Positions 1 to 10,010 of a stretch of DNA of 64,000 nucleotides are shown here, piece after piece; within the stretch, counting starts at the first letter, position 1, and every line of letters starts with the position of its first letter. The stretch is taken from contig NZ_CANMVK010000001.1 in NCBI RefSeq assembly GCF_947501405.1, positions 1,302,001 through 1,366,000 of the forward strand, in the 5' to 3' direction. Under the pieces are notes generated by a model. That model searched no databases, had not been told where the DNA came from, and was given only the letters and a program-made list of their open reading frames with translations. The position numbers and the translations under genes are program-made. The DNA comes from an uncultured Hoeflea sp. (lineage in GTDB: Bacteria; Pseudomonadota; Alphaproteobacteria; Rhizobiales; Rhizobiaceae).

Positions 1-49
1 CAGGGTAAGATGTGGCAGGGGCGACGTGACGTCGGCGAGATCATGCGGA

Positions 50-1237
50 TCAGGCCCTGGCCGCCGCGGCGAGGCCTCGTTCAATATCGGCCAACAGATC
101 CTGGCTATCTTCAAGGCCGATTTGGAGCCGGATGACCGGTCCCTCCCTGGGCGGCATCGCGATGGTGCGGTCAGACAGGTTGGCGTGAACCGCCAGGCTT
201 TCGTAACCACCCCAGGAATAGCCAAGGCCGAAGATCTGAAGCGCATCGAGAAAGGCGTGCGCCTTGGCGCGAAAGCGTTCGGAATCGGCCACGTCCAGCA
301 CGATCGAGAAGATGCCGGAGGAGCCGCCGAAGTCGCGTTTCCACAGCTCATAACCGGGAAAGCTCTCGAGAGCGGGATGCAGGACCCGGGCGACGCCGGG
401 CCGGCCTTCGAGCGCGCCGGCGATCTCCAGAGCGCTCTTTTGATGGCGCTCGAGCCGCACACCCATGGTGCGCAGGCCGCGAAGGGTCATGTAGCTGTCA
501 TCGGGAGCGGCGCAAACGCCGAGCATCGAGAAGGTTTTCCACAAGGCCGGCCACGCCTTCTGATTTGCCGACACGGTGCCGATAAGCACGTCGGAATGGC
601 CTGCGGGATATTTGGTGGCAGCGTGGATCGAGATGTCGACGCCGTGGTCGAGCGGCTTGAAGTAGAGCGGCGTTGCCCAGGTATTGTCCATTGAGACAAG
701 CGCGCCATGGGCATGGGCGACTTCGGCAATGGCAGGGATGTCCTGCATTTCGAAAGTGTTCGAGCCGGGCGCCTCGGTGTGGACCAGCTTGGTGTTGGCG
801 CGGATCAGCTGCTCAATGCCGGCGCCGATACCGGGATCATAATAGCTTGTCTCAACCCCGAAGCGGGCCAGCATCTGATCGCAGAAATTGCGTGTCGGCG
901 CATAGATCGAATCGACCACCAGAAGGTGATCACCGGCGCCCAAGGTGGCCATGAACGGAACGGTGACCGCAGCAAGGCCCGAGGGCAGGGCGATGGTGCC
1001 ATGCGAGCCCTCAAGCTCATCCATGGCGGCGTTGAGCGCATCGGTCGTCGGGGTGCCGTAGGTGCCGTAAGTGTAGGGCTGGTTGCGGGTCTCGATGGCA
1101 CTGGCGTCGGGAAACAGAACGGTGGAGGCATGCACCACCGGGGGATTGACGAAGCCGAAGAAGCTTTGCGGCTGATAGCCGGCATGGGCGAGGCGGGTGT
1201 TAACGCCGTGCTTGGGGGAATTGTCGCTGTTGCTCAT
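50..1237 (-). CDS. metC: Cystathionine beta-lyase (PLP-dependent)
   Basis: Cleaves cystathionine to homocysteine, pyruvate and ammonia in methionine synthesis, in the cytoplasm. The 395 aa product has the usual MetC length. The Cys/Met-metabolism PLP fold is clear: substrate-side motif YGTYGTPTTDALNAAM near residues 57-72, and the PLP lysine in SIHAATKYPAGHSD at about Lys209. I chose the ATG at 1237, which begins MSNSDNSPKHG; the frame stays open upstream to 1348 but that extension has no family resemblance. No strong ribosome site is visible. The gene is divergent from the aap operon, and metC beside aap is a familiar rhizobial arrangement. A broader-specificity C-S lyase cannot be excluded. 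Confidence 0.93.
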   Translation of the reverse strand: MSNSDNSPKHGVNTRLAHAGYQPQSFFGFVNPPVVHASTVLFPDASAIETRNQPYTYGTYGTPTTDALNAAMDELEGSHGTIALPSGLAAVTVPFMATLGAGDHLLVVDSIYAPTRNFCDQMLARFGVETSYYDPGIGAGIEQLIRANTKLVHTEAPGSNTFEMQDIPAIAEVAHAHGALVSMDNTWATPLYFKPLDHGVDISIHAATKYPAGHSDVLIGTVSANQKAWPALWKTFSMLGVCAAPDDSYMTLRGLRTMGVRLERHQKSALEIAGALEGRPGVARVLHPALESFPGYELWKRDFGGSSGIFSIVLDVADSERFRAKAHAFLDALQIFGLGYSWGGYESLAVHANLSDRTIAMPPREGPVIRLQIGLEDSQDLLADIERGLAAAARA

Positions 1238-1365
1238 AAGGAGTCCGCTGAGTTGCCGGCGCGGGCGCCGGTGAAATGGCTGCGGGTGATGTATCGTGAG
1301 ATCAGTTCGGCGGCAAGAACGGCCGGACCGGTAACTTGCTTCAAGCATGTAATAACCGGTTTAGC

Positions 1366-1413
1366 AGTGCAAATTGGCGCACTTGACAATTTTCGGAGCG
1401 AGGAGGCTTGACC
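1366..1413 (+). promoter_or_regulatory. Candidate aapJ promoter with overlapping palindrome
   Basis: The metC-aapJ divergent gap carries a palindrome, AGTGC (1366-1370) and GCACT (1379-1383), that abuts a good -35-like hexamer TTGACA at 1383-1388. At 17 bp spacing the -10 position (1406-1411) is poor, so the promoter call is weak. A repressor or activator site here would fit nitrogen or amino-acid control of the operon, but that is inference. Confidence 0.3.
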
Positions 1414-1534
1414 CTCGCAGGATTTCGGCATGGTATACGAAGGTGCAAGAAGACTATGTGCGGAGGCCGAAACTTCAGCTTCCTCGTCTTCGACGCACCT
1501 AAAACAGGGCAACAGAAAAAAAAGGTTGTATCAA

Positions 1535-2557
1535 ATGAACAAAAAGATTTTGTCGGCTGTCGTTGGCGCCGCCGCCGTCGCAGGCATGGGAGCCGCGCCG
1601 GCTTCCGCCGCGACGCTGGACGACGTCAAGGCAAAGGGATTCGTCCAGTGCGGCGTGTCCACGGGCCTCGCCGGCTTCTCCGCGCCCAACGATGCGGGCG
1701 ACTGGTCGGGCATTGACGTCGATCTGTGCCGCGGCGTCGCCGCCGCGGTGTTTGGTGACGCGCAGGCTGTCAAGTTTAGCCCGCTGTCAGCCAAGGAGCG
1801 CTTCACCGCGCTTCAGTCGGGTGAAATTGACGTGCTGTCACGCAACACCACCTGGACCATGAGCCGCGACACCCAACTCGGGCTCAACTTTGCCGGCGTC
1901 AACTACTATGACGGTCAGGGCTTCATGGTACGCGAGGCACTGGGCGTGAGCTCGGCGCTGCAGCTTTCGGGCGCTTCGGTCTGCGTGCAGACCGGCACGA
2001 CTACCGAGCTGAACCTGACCGACTACTTCAAGGCCAACGACATGACCTACAATCCGGTCGTGTTCGAAAAGCTTGAGGAAGTGAACGCCGCCTATGACGC
2101 AAACCGTTGCGACGTCTACACCACCGACCAGTCGGGCCTGTATTCGATCCGTCTCGGCCTGTCGGCTCCCGATGACCACATGGTTCTGCCGGAAGTGATC
2201 TCCAAGGAGCCGCTCGGACCGGTGGTCCGCCAGGGCGATGACCAGTGGTTCAACATTGTCAAATGGGTCCACAACGCCATGCTGAACGCCGAAGAAATGG
2301 GCATCAGCTCGGAAAATGTCGATGAAATGATGAATTCGACCGACCCGAACGTGATGCGTCTGCTCGGCAAGGAAGGGACATTTGGCGAAGGCATCGGCCT
2401 TGGCAATGACTGGGCCTTCAATGTCATCAAGATGGTCGGCAACTACGGCGAAGTGTTTGAGCGCAACGTCGGCGATTCGACCCCTCTCGGCATCGCCCGC
2501 GGCGTGAATGCGCTGTGGTCGAAGGGCGGTCTGCAATACGCACCGCCGATCCGCTAA
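1535..2557 (+). CDS. aapJ: General L-amino acid ABC transporter, periplasmic binding protein
   Basis: Binds a broad range of L-amino acids in the periplasm and delivers them to AapQM. The 340 aa product starts MNKKILSAVVG with a Sec signal peptide of about 24 residues ending in PASA. The mature N-terminus (LDDVKAKGFVQCGV) and the body match the AapJ/BztA branch of family 3 solute-binding proteins. The frame is open from 1430, but the ATG at 1535 is the only start that gives a signal peptide. It is the first gene of aapJQMP and is followed by a strong hairpin before aapQ, which would let the binding protein be made in excess over the membrane genes. Confidence 0.95.
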   Translation: MNKKILSAVVGAAAVAGMGAAPASAATLDDVKAKGFVQCGVSTGLAGFSAPNDAGDWSGIDVDLCRGVAAAVFGDAQAVKFSPLSAKERFTALQSGEIDVLSRNTTWTMSRDTQLGLNFAGVNYYDGQGFMVREALGVSSALQLSGASVCVQTGTTTELNLTDYFKANDMTYNPVVFEKLEEVNAAYDANRCDVYTTDQSGLYSIRLGLSAPDDHMVLPEVISKEPLGPVVRQGDDQWFNIVKWVHNAMLNAEEMGISSENVDEMMNSTDPNVMRLLGKEGTFGEGIGLGNDWAFNVIKMVGNYGEVFERNVGDSTPLGIARGVNALWSKGGLQYAPPIR

Positions 2558-2574
2558 GGGTCTGATTGTTAAGG

Positions 2575-2600
2575 AAGCGGGCTCCCCAAAGAGCCCGCTT
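2575..2600 (+). terminator. Intercistronic hairpin after aapJ
   Basis: A perfect 10-bp stem, AAGCGGGCTC (2575-2584) and GAGCCCGCTT (2591-2600), encloses a CCCAAA loop, with only a short T stretch after it. Between a binding-protein gene and its permease genes this is the classic partial terminator or 3-prime stabilising hairpin. Confidence 0.7.
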
Positions 2601-2696
2601 TCGGCCCCTTTGGGGCGCCAAACGGCCCGGCGCAACGACGACGGGTTGAACTAAAGATCCGGCCAAAGGCTCCGGACGAAAGAGTTGGGGACAGAC

Positions 2697-3905
2697 ATGG
2701 CTCATCAAGCGGGCGTCGAAACCGGCGCCGATGATTCCGGTCGCGTGTCATTAATGAACGATCCCAAGGCGCGCGGCTTTGTGTTCCAGGCATTGTTGAT
2801 TGTCGCGGTCGCGGCGATGGTGTGGTCCGGTGTGACCAATGCTATCGACAATCTGGCGCGGGCCGGCATCGCATCCGGGTTCGGGTTTTTCGGGGAGCGC
2901 GCCGGTTTCGATATCGGCCAGACGCTGATCCCCTATACCAATGACAGCAGCTATCTGCGGGCGTTTTTCGTTGGCCTGCTCAACACTATGGTGGTGGGCG
3001 TCATCGGCATTTTCGTCGCCACCATCATCGGCTTCGTGGTCGGTCTGGCGCGGCTTTCGAAAAACTATCTCGTTCAGAAATTCGCCACCGTTTATGTCGA
3101 GGTGCTGCGTAACGTTCCGCTGCTTTTGCAGTTGCTGTTCTGGTACAAGGCGGTGCTGTCGATCCTGCCTTCGCCGCGCGAAGCCGCGCAGGAAGCCGGG
3201 GTGGAAATTGCGTTCAGCATCAACAATCGCGGCCTCTACCTGCCGCGGGTGGTACCTGAAAACGGCGCCTCGCTGATCGGCTATGCGATCGTTGCGGCGC
3301 TGCTGGCGTGGTTCTTCATCGGCCGCTGGGCGAAAAAACGGCAGATCGAGACTGGTCAGCAGTTTCCGGTGTTCCTGACTGGCCTGGGTCTGTTAATTGT
3401 TCTTCCAGTTCTGGCCTTCCTGGTGACCGGAATGCCGCTGGCGCTCGAATATGCAAGCCTGCAGGGCTTCAACATGGTGGGCGGTTGGGTCATTCAGCCT
3501 GAATTTATGGCGCTGCTGCTGGGGCTGGCACTTTACACGGCATCCTTTATTGCCGAGATCGTGCGCGCCGGCATTCTGGCGGTGTCGCGCGGTCAGACCG
3601 AAGCGTCGTATGCGCTGGGGCTGAGGCCCAATCTCACCAGCCGTCTGGTGATCGTGCCGCAGGCGATGCGGGTGATCATTCCGCCACTGACCAGCCAGTT
3701 TTTGAACCTGACCAAGAACTCGTCGCTCGCCGTGGCGATCGGATATCCCGATCTGGTGTCGATATTCGGGGGAACCGTGCTCAACCAGACCGGTCAGGCG
3801 GTGGAGGTGATCTCCATCACCATGCTGGTCTATCTGGCGCTGTCGCTTTTGACGTCGGCCTTCATGAACTGGTTCAATTCCAGGGTCTCATTGGTGGAGC
3901 GCTGA
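2697..3905 (+). CDS. aapQ: General L-amino acid ABC transporter permease AapQ
   Basis: Inner-membrane permease of the general amino-acid importer, pairing with AapM. The 402 aa product has several hydrophobic segments and, in its C-terminal third, the binding-protein-dependent permease EAA loop (GQTEASYALGLRPNLTSRLVIVPQA) that docks on AapP. The long insert between the first helices and the conserved domain is normal for AapQ. The ATG at 2697 (MAHQAGVETG) is preferred over an in-frame TTG at 2685. It is separated from aapM by only 3 bases, so translation is probably coupled. Confidence 0.94.
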   Translation: MAHQAGVETGADDSGRVSLMNDPKARGFVFQALLIVAVAAMVWSGVTNAIDNLARAGIASGFGFFGERAGFDIGQTLIPYTNDSSYLRAFFVGLLNTMVVGVIGIFVATIIGFVVGLARLSKNYLVQKFATVYVEVLRNVPLLLQLLFWYKAVLSILPSPREAAQEAGVEIAFSINNRGLYLPRVVPENGASLIGYAIVAALLAWFFIGRWAKKRQIETGQQFPVFLTGLGLLIVLPVLAFLVTGMPLALEYASLQGFNMVGGWVIQPEFMALLLGLALYTASFIAEIVRAGILAVSRGQTEASYALGLRPNLTSRLVIVPQAMRVIIPPLTSQFLNLTKNSSLAVAIGYPDLVSIFGGTVLNQTGQAVEVISITMLVYLALSLLTSAFMNWFNSRVSLVER

Positions 3906-3908
3906 GCC

Positions 3909-5039
3909 ATGGACAACAACACACAATCAATTGCCTTCGTACGCACCGAGGAAAGCCCCGCGACGGCGCCGCCGTCAACGAGTTCGGGCGTGGGCGGCTG
4001 GATCAGGGAAAACCTGTTTGCCACCCCCAGGGACACAGTGCTTTCGATCCTGACGATCCTTCTGCTGATCTGGATGGTGCCGCCGATTGTCGACTGGGCC
4101 TTCATAAGCGCAGTCTGGACCGGCGAAGGCCGCGAGGATTGCATCGTTCCGGGGGCGGGGGCCTGCTGGGCCTTTGTGGAAGCCAAGTTCGGTCAGTTCA
4201 TCTATGGCCGCTACCCGATCGAGGAGCGTTGGCGGGTTGATCTGACCGGCCTGCTGCTGATCGCCGGGCTGGTGCCAATCGCCATTCCGTCGATCCCCTA
4301 CAAGCGTGAGAACGCTCTTTATCTTCTGGTGGTGTTTCCGATCCTGGCCTTCATTCTGCTCACCGGGCAGTTTGGACTGGAGCCGGTCGAGACAGCGCTT
4401 TGGGGCGGCCTGCTTGTCACCCTGGTGGTGGCGATCGTGGGCATCGTGGTGTCGTTTCCGCTCGGCATCCTGCTGGCGCTGGGACGGCGGTCGGAAATGC
4501 CGATCGTCAAGATGTTCTGTATCATCTTCATCGAGTTCTGGCGTGGCGTGCCGCTGATTACGGTGCTGTTCATGTCATCGGTGATGCTGCCGCTGTTCCT
4601 TCCAGAGGGCGTGTCGTTCGACAAGTTGCTGCGCGCGCTGATCGGTGTGGCGCTGTTTTCCTCAGCCTATATGGCCGAGGTGATCCGCGGCGGGCTGCAG
4701 GCGATTCCAAAGGGACAGTATGAGGCCGCTAACGCCATGGCGCTGACCTTCTGGCAGGGAACGCGGCTGGTGATCATGCCGCAGGCGCTCAAGCTGGTGA
4801 TTCCGGGCATCGTCAACACCTTCATCGGACTGTTCAAGGACACCAGCCTGGTGCTGATCATCGGTCTGTTCGATCTTCTTGGCATCGTTCAGCAAAATAT
4901 GACCGATCCGAACTGGATCTCTCCGGCGACGCCGGCGACGGGCTTTGTCTTCGCCGCCTTCGTGTTTTTCATCTTCTGCTTCGGCATGTCGCGCTATTCC
5001 GCCTATATGGAACGGCGTTTGGACACAGGCCACAAATAA
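3909..5039 (+). CDS. aapM: General L-amino acid ABC transporter permease AapM
   Basis: Second inner-membrane permease of the importer. The 376 aa product starts [10 protein letters not shown]. It has about eight hydrophobic segments and the EAA-type loop [20 protein letters not shown] in the C-terminal third. Its periplasmic insert is rich in acidic and cysteine residues ([15 protein letters not shown] around residues 76-90). It lies 3 bp after aapQ and 18 bp before aapP, so the four genes form one transcription unit. Its length is close to that of characterised AapM proteins. Confidence 0.94.
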   Translation: MDNNTQSIAFVRTEESPATAPPSTSSGVGGWIRENLFATPRDTVLSILTILLLIWMVPPIVDWAFISAVWTGEGREDCIVPGAGACWAFVEAKFGQFIYGRYPIEERWRVDLTGLLLIAGLVPIAIPSIPYKRENALYLLVVFPILAFILLTGQFGLEPVETALWGGLLVTLVVAIVGIVVSFPLGILLALGRRSEMPIVKMFCIIFIEFWRGVPLITVLFMSSVMLPLFLPEGVSFDKLLRALIGVALFSSAYMAEVIRGGLQAIPKGQYEAANAMALTFWQGTRLVIMPQALKLVIPGIVNTFIGLFKDTSLVLIIGLFDLLGIVQQNMTDPNWISPATPATGFVFAAFVFFIFCFGMSRYSAYMERRLDTGHK

Positions 5040-5057
5040 CAACAGGGGACTGCAACA

Positions 5058-5861
<804 letters not shown>

Positions 5862-5905
5862 TCTGATCGGAACGGCGCCGGGCCTTGCGGAGCCGTGTGC
5901 CATAC

Positions 5906-5955
5906 AAGCGCCTTACGCCCGGGCTACGGACCCGTCATGCGTAAGGCGCTTTTTT
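5906..5955 (+). terminator. Intrinsic terminator of the aap operon, overlapping the next start codon
   Basis: A perfect 13-bp inverted repeat, AAGCGCCTTACGC (5906-5918) and GCGTAAGGCGCTT (5939-5951), runs into six T residues (5950-5955). This is a textbook rho-independent terminator 45 bases after aapP. Its 3-prime arm contains the G of the ATG at 5937 and codons 2-5 of the following gene. Confidence 0.9.
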
Positions 5956-6653
5956 GTTTTGCTGCACTGGTTACGGTAATTGTGATTGCCGTTGGCCTCG
6001 GAACCGTAGTGCCGCGGCCATTGCCAATTGGCGGCGCGATTGCGGCGACCGGGGTGTCCGAACCCGAATCACACAAGCAAACTCGTCGAATTTTGGTGTT
6101 GTCGTCTCCGATCCACACTGACATTGCATTGCCGATCAGCGCGGACTTGCTGTCGCGCTTTGGCTTCATGGCGAAAGACGGTCTCGATCCGGCGTTGCCA
6201 GGCGTTCATTACCTGGTTGCCGGCTGGGGCGGACGCAGCTTTTACATCGAAACGCCGACCTGGGCTGATCTCAAACCCGGACCGGTGGCGCGGGCGCTGA
6301 CCATCGACCAGTCGGTCATGCATGTTTCCCTCACGGGCGCGATCGACCCGGGGCATCCAGCGGTGATGCCGATCGATCTGAGTGAGGCCGCGTTCATGCG
6401 CCTGCTCGCAGCCATCGAAGCCAGTTTTACGGCTGACGCACAGGGTCGGCCCATTCTGGTGGCAGGCGCTCAGTATTCCGAATTCGATCGATTTTACGAA
6501 GCCGATGGGTGGTTCAATGCGCTGGTGGGCTGCAATGTGTGGACCGGGCGGATGCTGCGCGAAGCAGGGCTGACGTCGGGCCTGTGGACGCCCTTGCCGG
6601 GGTTGCTGACCGCCAGTTTGCATTTGCACAACAATGATTTGGCCGTCCCTTAG
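5937..6653 (+). CDS. DUF2459 / TIGR02117-type exported protein
   Basis: The function of this family is unknown. The 238 aa product begins with a hydrophobic signal or anchor segment (residues 2-23, MRKALFCFAALVTVIVIAVG) and continues with conserved stretches: LSSPIHTDIALPI, a central GWGGRSFY-TPTWADL block, and YSEFDRFYEADGWFNALVGCNVW near residues 180-202, which together point to DUF2459. The start lies inside the 3-prime arm of the aap terminator; an in-frame GTG at 5895 would place the whole terminator inside the gene. Its stop overlaps the stop of the convergent monooxygenase gene by 2 bases. The family call comes from recognition and is moderately sure. Confidence 0.75.
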   Translation: MRKALFCFAALVTVIVIAVGLGTVVPRPLPIGGAIAATGVSEPESHKQTRRILVLSSPIHTDIALPISADLLSRFGFMAKDGLDPALPGVHYLVAGWGGRSFYIETPTWADLKPGPVARALTIDQSVMHVSLTGAIDPGHPAVMPIDLSEAAFMRLLAAIEASFTADAQGRPILVAGAQYSEFDRFYEADGWFNALVGCNVWTGRMLREAGLTSGLWTPLPGLLTASLHLHNNDLAVP

Positions 6654-7837
6654 AGCCCGGCGGCGCGGTAGCCGTAAAGCCAATCGAGATCGGCCGCGAG
6701 GCTTTCTGCGGGTTTGAGCGCCAGCACGAGATTTCGGCCGAGCAGAACTGGCCCGCGTGCATGATAGGCGAAACGGTTGAAAGCGGCCCGGTTGCGGGCT
6801 CGGCCAATGCGGGTACGGCGATGCGCCTCATAGCGTGACAATCTGGCGCTCAACTCTTCCGCAGCATCAAGCGCGGTCGGCGCGCCCACCGCCTCAGCCA
6901 GTTCAAACCCGTCCTCGATCGCCATCGCCGCGCCCTGGGCTGCGAACGGTGTCATGGCGTGGGCGGCATCGCCAATCAAAACCGTGCGTGCCCCGTCAAA
7001 CCAACCGCCATCGGCCATCTCGAACAGTGGCCACCAGGTCATCTCCGGTGCCTGGCGCAGAATGTCCTTGATGTCACTGTTCCAATCGCCAAACGCTGCG
7101 AGAAGGCCAGCGCGATCGGTCGGGTTTTCCCGCGCCGCCCAGGTTTGGCCGGGATCCTTGCCTGCGGCGATCGCCACCATGTTGATGGTTTTGCCATTTT
7201 CGAGCGGATAGGCCACCAAATGGCTGCGGGGTGCGAGAAAGGCTGTGACGTTGCTGCGATCAACCACCGCGCCGGCAAGCTCGGCGGATACCTTGAAACG
7301 CCAGGCAATCTGGCCGGAAAAACGGGGAGTGGCCGCGTTTGGCACCCTGCGCCGGGTTTGGGACCAGACGCCATCGGCACCGACGATGAGGCCATTTGCT
7401 GCCCCATCGGGCGGCATGGCGATGGCGTCTAGGTCTGCGGCCTCTATGCGGCGGTCCAATCGCAAGGTGCAGTTCGGATCCGCGGTCACGGCATTGAGCA
7501 GCAACGTCTGAAGATCGGAGCGGTGCATCACGCCGTAGGGCGCGCCCCAGCGCCGCGCGGCAAAATCGCCACAGGGCACCTCAGCGATTTTTCTGAGTGA
7601 ATGGCCGGAGGTGAGCGTGATGCTGGCCGGATGCATGGAGGCTTCTTCGATTGCCTGACCGAGCCCCAGCGCAATCAGGATGCGGCTTGCATTGGGCGAA
7701 ATCTGCAAACCCGCGCCGACTTCGCTCAGCGCCGGTGCCTGCTCAATGATTTCGACCTGATGACCTTTGGCGGAAAACGACAGTGCAGCTGTCAGCCCGG
7801 CAATGCCGGCGCCAATGATGTGGATAGTCTGGGCCAC
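6650..7837 (-). CDS. FAD-dependent monooxygenase (UbiH / salicylate hydroxylase-like)
   Basis: A class A flavoprotein hydroxylase, 395 aa. The N-terminal dinucleotide fold GAGIAGLTAALSFSAKGHQV is at residues 9-28, the GLIVGADGVWSQTRR (DG) motif lies near residue 155, and the third FAD motif VLIGDAAHAMTPFAAQGAAM is near residues 285-304. The substrate cannot be read from the sequence; salicylate, hydroxybenzoate or ubiquinone-precursor hydroxylases all share this fold. It ends against the DUF2459 gene with overlapping stop codons, and the zinc-finger gene is next upstream on the same strand. Confidence 0.88.
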   Translation of the reverse strand: MAQTIHIIGAGIAGLTAALSFSAKGHQVEIIEQAPALSEVGAGLQISPNASRILIALGLGQAIEEASMHPASITLTSGHSLRKIAEVPCGDFAARRWGAPYGVMHRSDLQTLLLNAVTADPNCTLRLDRRIEAADLDAIAMPPDGAANGLIVGADGVWSQTRRRVPNAATPRFSGQIAWRFKVSAELAGAVVDRSNVTAFLAPRSHLVAYPLENGKTINMVAIAAGKDPGQTWAARENPTDRAGLLAAFGDWNSDIKDILRQAPEMTWWPLFEMADGGWFDGARTVLIGDAAHAMTPFAAQGAAMAIEDGFELAEAVGAPTALDAAEELSARLSRYEAHRRTRIGRARNRAAFNRFAYHARGPVLLGRNLVLALKPAESLAADLDWLYGYRAAGL

Positions 7838-7876
7838 GATTGTGCCCTCCCGGTCGGCCGCAACGCGGCCGAGATC

Positions 7877-8122
7877 CTATGCCGCTTGCGAATTCCAGCT
7901 GCATCCGGCCGGAACGGTCTGCGAAGCGTCAAGTGCCGGGTTGAACTTGTAAAGCGTGGAGCAATAGGGGCAGACTTTTTCGGTTTCGGCGCCCATGTCG
8001 AGATATTCATGCGGGTGATCAAACGGGGGATTGGCGCCCACGCACATGAATTCCTTGACCCCGATCTCGATCGTTGCATGTCCTGCATCATTCTGGAAAT
8101 ACGGGACTTTGTGGCCGGCCAT
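7877..8122 (-). CDS. Zinc-finger domain protein (zf-CHCC, NDUFS6-like)
   Basis: A small 81 aa protein. The family is common in alphaproteobacteria and resembles the C-terminal zinc domain of the mitochondrial complex I subunit NDUFS6. The metal ligands are visible: Cys in KEFMCVGANPP, His in DHPHEYLDMG, and the CPYCS pair near residues 51-55. I chose the ATG at 8122 (MAGHKVPYFQND), since the upstream extension to 8170 has no family match. It is probably co-oriented with the FAD monooxygenase. A role as a complex I assembly or accessory factor is inference. Confidence 0.8.
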   Translation of the reverse strand: MAGHKVPYFQNDAGHATIEIGVKEFMCVGANPPFDHPHEYLDMGAETEKVCPYCSTLYKFNPALDASQTVPAGCSWNSQAA

Positions 8123-8301
8123 GATTCTCTCCGTCTGGGCATATGCGATTTGGCGGAACCTTATACGCACCGATAAAAAAAGTGTAGCGGCTATTTGGTC
8201 GCGTCAGCCCGGCGAACGCTGCTTGCGGCCACGGCACGTGCGGCACGGGGCCCTTGCGCCTTACGGTGATTGGTTTAGGGAAGGGGCAAAAGGATTGCGA
8301 C

Positions 8302-9096
8302 ATGAATCTTGATCGTTTGCAGGTGAGCCGTTTCACCTCGAAAGATGTGGAAATTGCCTGGTACGAGGCGGGCAATCCGGATGGCGTTCCGGTTTTGCTG
8401 ATCCACGGTTTTGCCTCAACTGCCCACGTCAATTGGGTATTTCCGGGCTGGGCCAAAACGCTTGATCAGGCGGGCTACCGGATTATCGCACTCGACAATC
8501 GTGGCCACGGTCAATCGGACAAGCCGCACGATCCCGAGGCCTATCATCCCGAGATCATGGCGGCGGACGCCATCAGGTTGCTTGAAAGCCTGGATGCCGG
8601 CCCGGCGCATATCATCGGCTATTCGATGGGTGCGCGGATCTCGGCCTTTTTTGGATTGGCGCGGCCGGATCTGGTGCGCAGTCTGGTGTTTGGCGGGCTG
8701 GGCCTGGGCATGGTCGACGGGGTCGGCGACTGGGATCCGATTGCCGACGCCCTGCTGGCGTCCTCAATCGATGATGTCTCCGACGAGCGCGGCAGAATGT
8801 TTCGTGCATTCGCCGACCAGACCGGGAGCGACAGGCTGGCGCTGGCGGCCTGTATCCGCACCTCGCGGACCTTGATCAGCCGCGCGCAGCTTGCGGCCAT
8901 GGAGATGCCGGCGCTGGTGGCGGTGGGCACCCGGGACGACATTGCCGGATCGGCGGAGGGGCTGGCCGCGCTGATGCCCGATGCGCGCGGGCTCGACATC
9001 CCTAACCGCGACCACATGCTGGCCGTTGGAGACAAGGTGTTCAAAGCCGCAGCGCTTGAGTTCTTCACCCAAACGGATCAAGAGAGCGGATCGTGA
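8302..9096 (+). CDS. Alpha/beta hydrolase
   Basis: A 264 aa serine hydrolase, cytoplasmic with no signal peptide. The oxyanion motif LLIHGFAST is near residue 32, the nucleophile is Ser108 in GYSMGARIS, and the late histidine lies in IPNRDHMLAVG. The ATG at 8302 gives MNLDRLQVSRF; the upstream extension to 8254 looks non-coding. The stop overlaps the next hydrolase start by 4 bases (GTGA), so the two hydrolases are translationally coupled. The substrate is unknown, with esters, lactones or haloalkanes all possible. Confidence 0.85.
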   Translation: MNLDRLQVSRFTSKDVEIAWYEAGNPDGVPVLLIHGFASTAHVNWVFPGWAKTLDQAGYRIIALDNRGHGQSDKPHDPEAYHPEIMAADAIRLLESLDAGPAHIIGYSMGARISAFFGLARPDLVRSLVFGGLGLGMVDGVGDWDPIADALLASSIDDVSDERGRMFRAFADQTGSDRLALAACIRTSRTLISRAQLAAMEMPALVAVGTRDDIAGSAEGLAALMPDARGLDIPNRDHMLAVGDKVFKAAALEFFTQTDQESGS

Positions 9097-9983
9097 AAGA
9101 CATGAAGCAACGCGCCGAGTTTGCGGGATTTTCAGGCAATTCTCTGATTGGCGATGAGCATCAGCCGCGCGGCGAGGTCCATGGCAATCCCGTGGTGCTG
9201 TTGCATGGCGGCGGCCAGACACGGCACGCCTGGGGTGGCGCGGCGCGGCGAATTGCCGATGCCGGGCATTTTGCCTTCACCATCGACCAGCGCGGCCATG
9301 GCGACAGTGCCTGGCTTGAGGACGGCAGCTACGCATTCGATGATTACGCCGGCGATGCCGTTGCTGTTTGCAACGCAGTTGCAGAGCGTTCAGGCAAGCC
9401 GCCGGTGCTGGTGGGTGCGTCGCTGGGCGGTATCTCCGGTCTGATGGCCGAGCATCTGGGCGGACCGGGGCTGCTGGCCGGGCTGGTTCTGGTCGATATC
9501 ACGCCGCATATGGATGCCGATGGCGTGGCGCGGATTCAGGGTTTCATGGCCGAACGCATGCGTGAGGGCTTTGCAACGCTTGAAGAGGCGGCAGCGGCGA
9601 TCGCCGCCTATCTGCCCAACCGGCCGCAACCGCGGTCGCTTGACGGGCTGGCAAAGAACCTGCGCCAGGGCGCGGATGGGCGTTATCGCTGGCACTGGGA
9701 CCCGGCCTTTATCGATGGCCCGCGCAACATCAACACCGGAGCCGCCACCGTCCAGCAGCGGCTGGTGGAGGCCGCACGGGCGCTGACGATCCCGGTGCTT
9801 CTGGTGCGCGGTCAGCAATCGGAACTGGTGACCGAAGCCGCGGTGGCCGATTTCAAGCGGATGGTTCCTCATGCTGAGTTCGTTGACGTGTCGGGCGCGG
9901 GTCACATGGTGGCTGGTGATCGCAATGACGCTTTCAATGACGCCGTGCTCGGTTTTCTCGACCGGCTTGAAGGCAGGGCCTGA
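9093..9983 (+). CDS. Alpha/beta hydrolase
   Basis: A second, divergent serine hydrolase, 296 aa. It has VVLLHGGGQTRHAWGG near residues 34-49, DQRGHGDS near 65-72, nucleophile Ser110 in VGASLGGISG, and a C-terminal His in SGAGHMVAGDRND. It starts at GTG 9093, overlapping the upstream stop, with an alternative ATG at 9102. The motif arrangement resembles epoxide-hydrolase and peroxidase-type members. The pair with the upstream hydrolase suggests a shared pathway, but no pathway gene identifies it. Confidence 0.85.
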   Translation: MKDMKQRAEFAGFSGNSLIGDEHQPRGEVHGNPVVLLHGGGQTRHAWGGAARRIADAGHFAFTIDQRGHGDSAWLEDGSYAFDDYAGDAVAVCNAVAERSGKPPVLVGASLGGISGLMAEHLGGPGLLAGLVLVDITPHMDADGVARIQGFMAERMREGFATLEEAAAAIAAYLPNRPQPRSLDGLAKNLRQGADGRYRWHWDPAFIDGPRNINTGAATVQQRLVEAARALTIPVLLVRGQQSELVTEAAVADFKRMVPHAEFVDVSGAGHMVAGDRNDAFNDAVLGFLDRLEGRA

Positions 9984-10010
9984 AGGCTAAGGCGCTGATC
10001 GCCACGTTCA

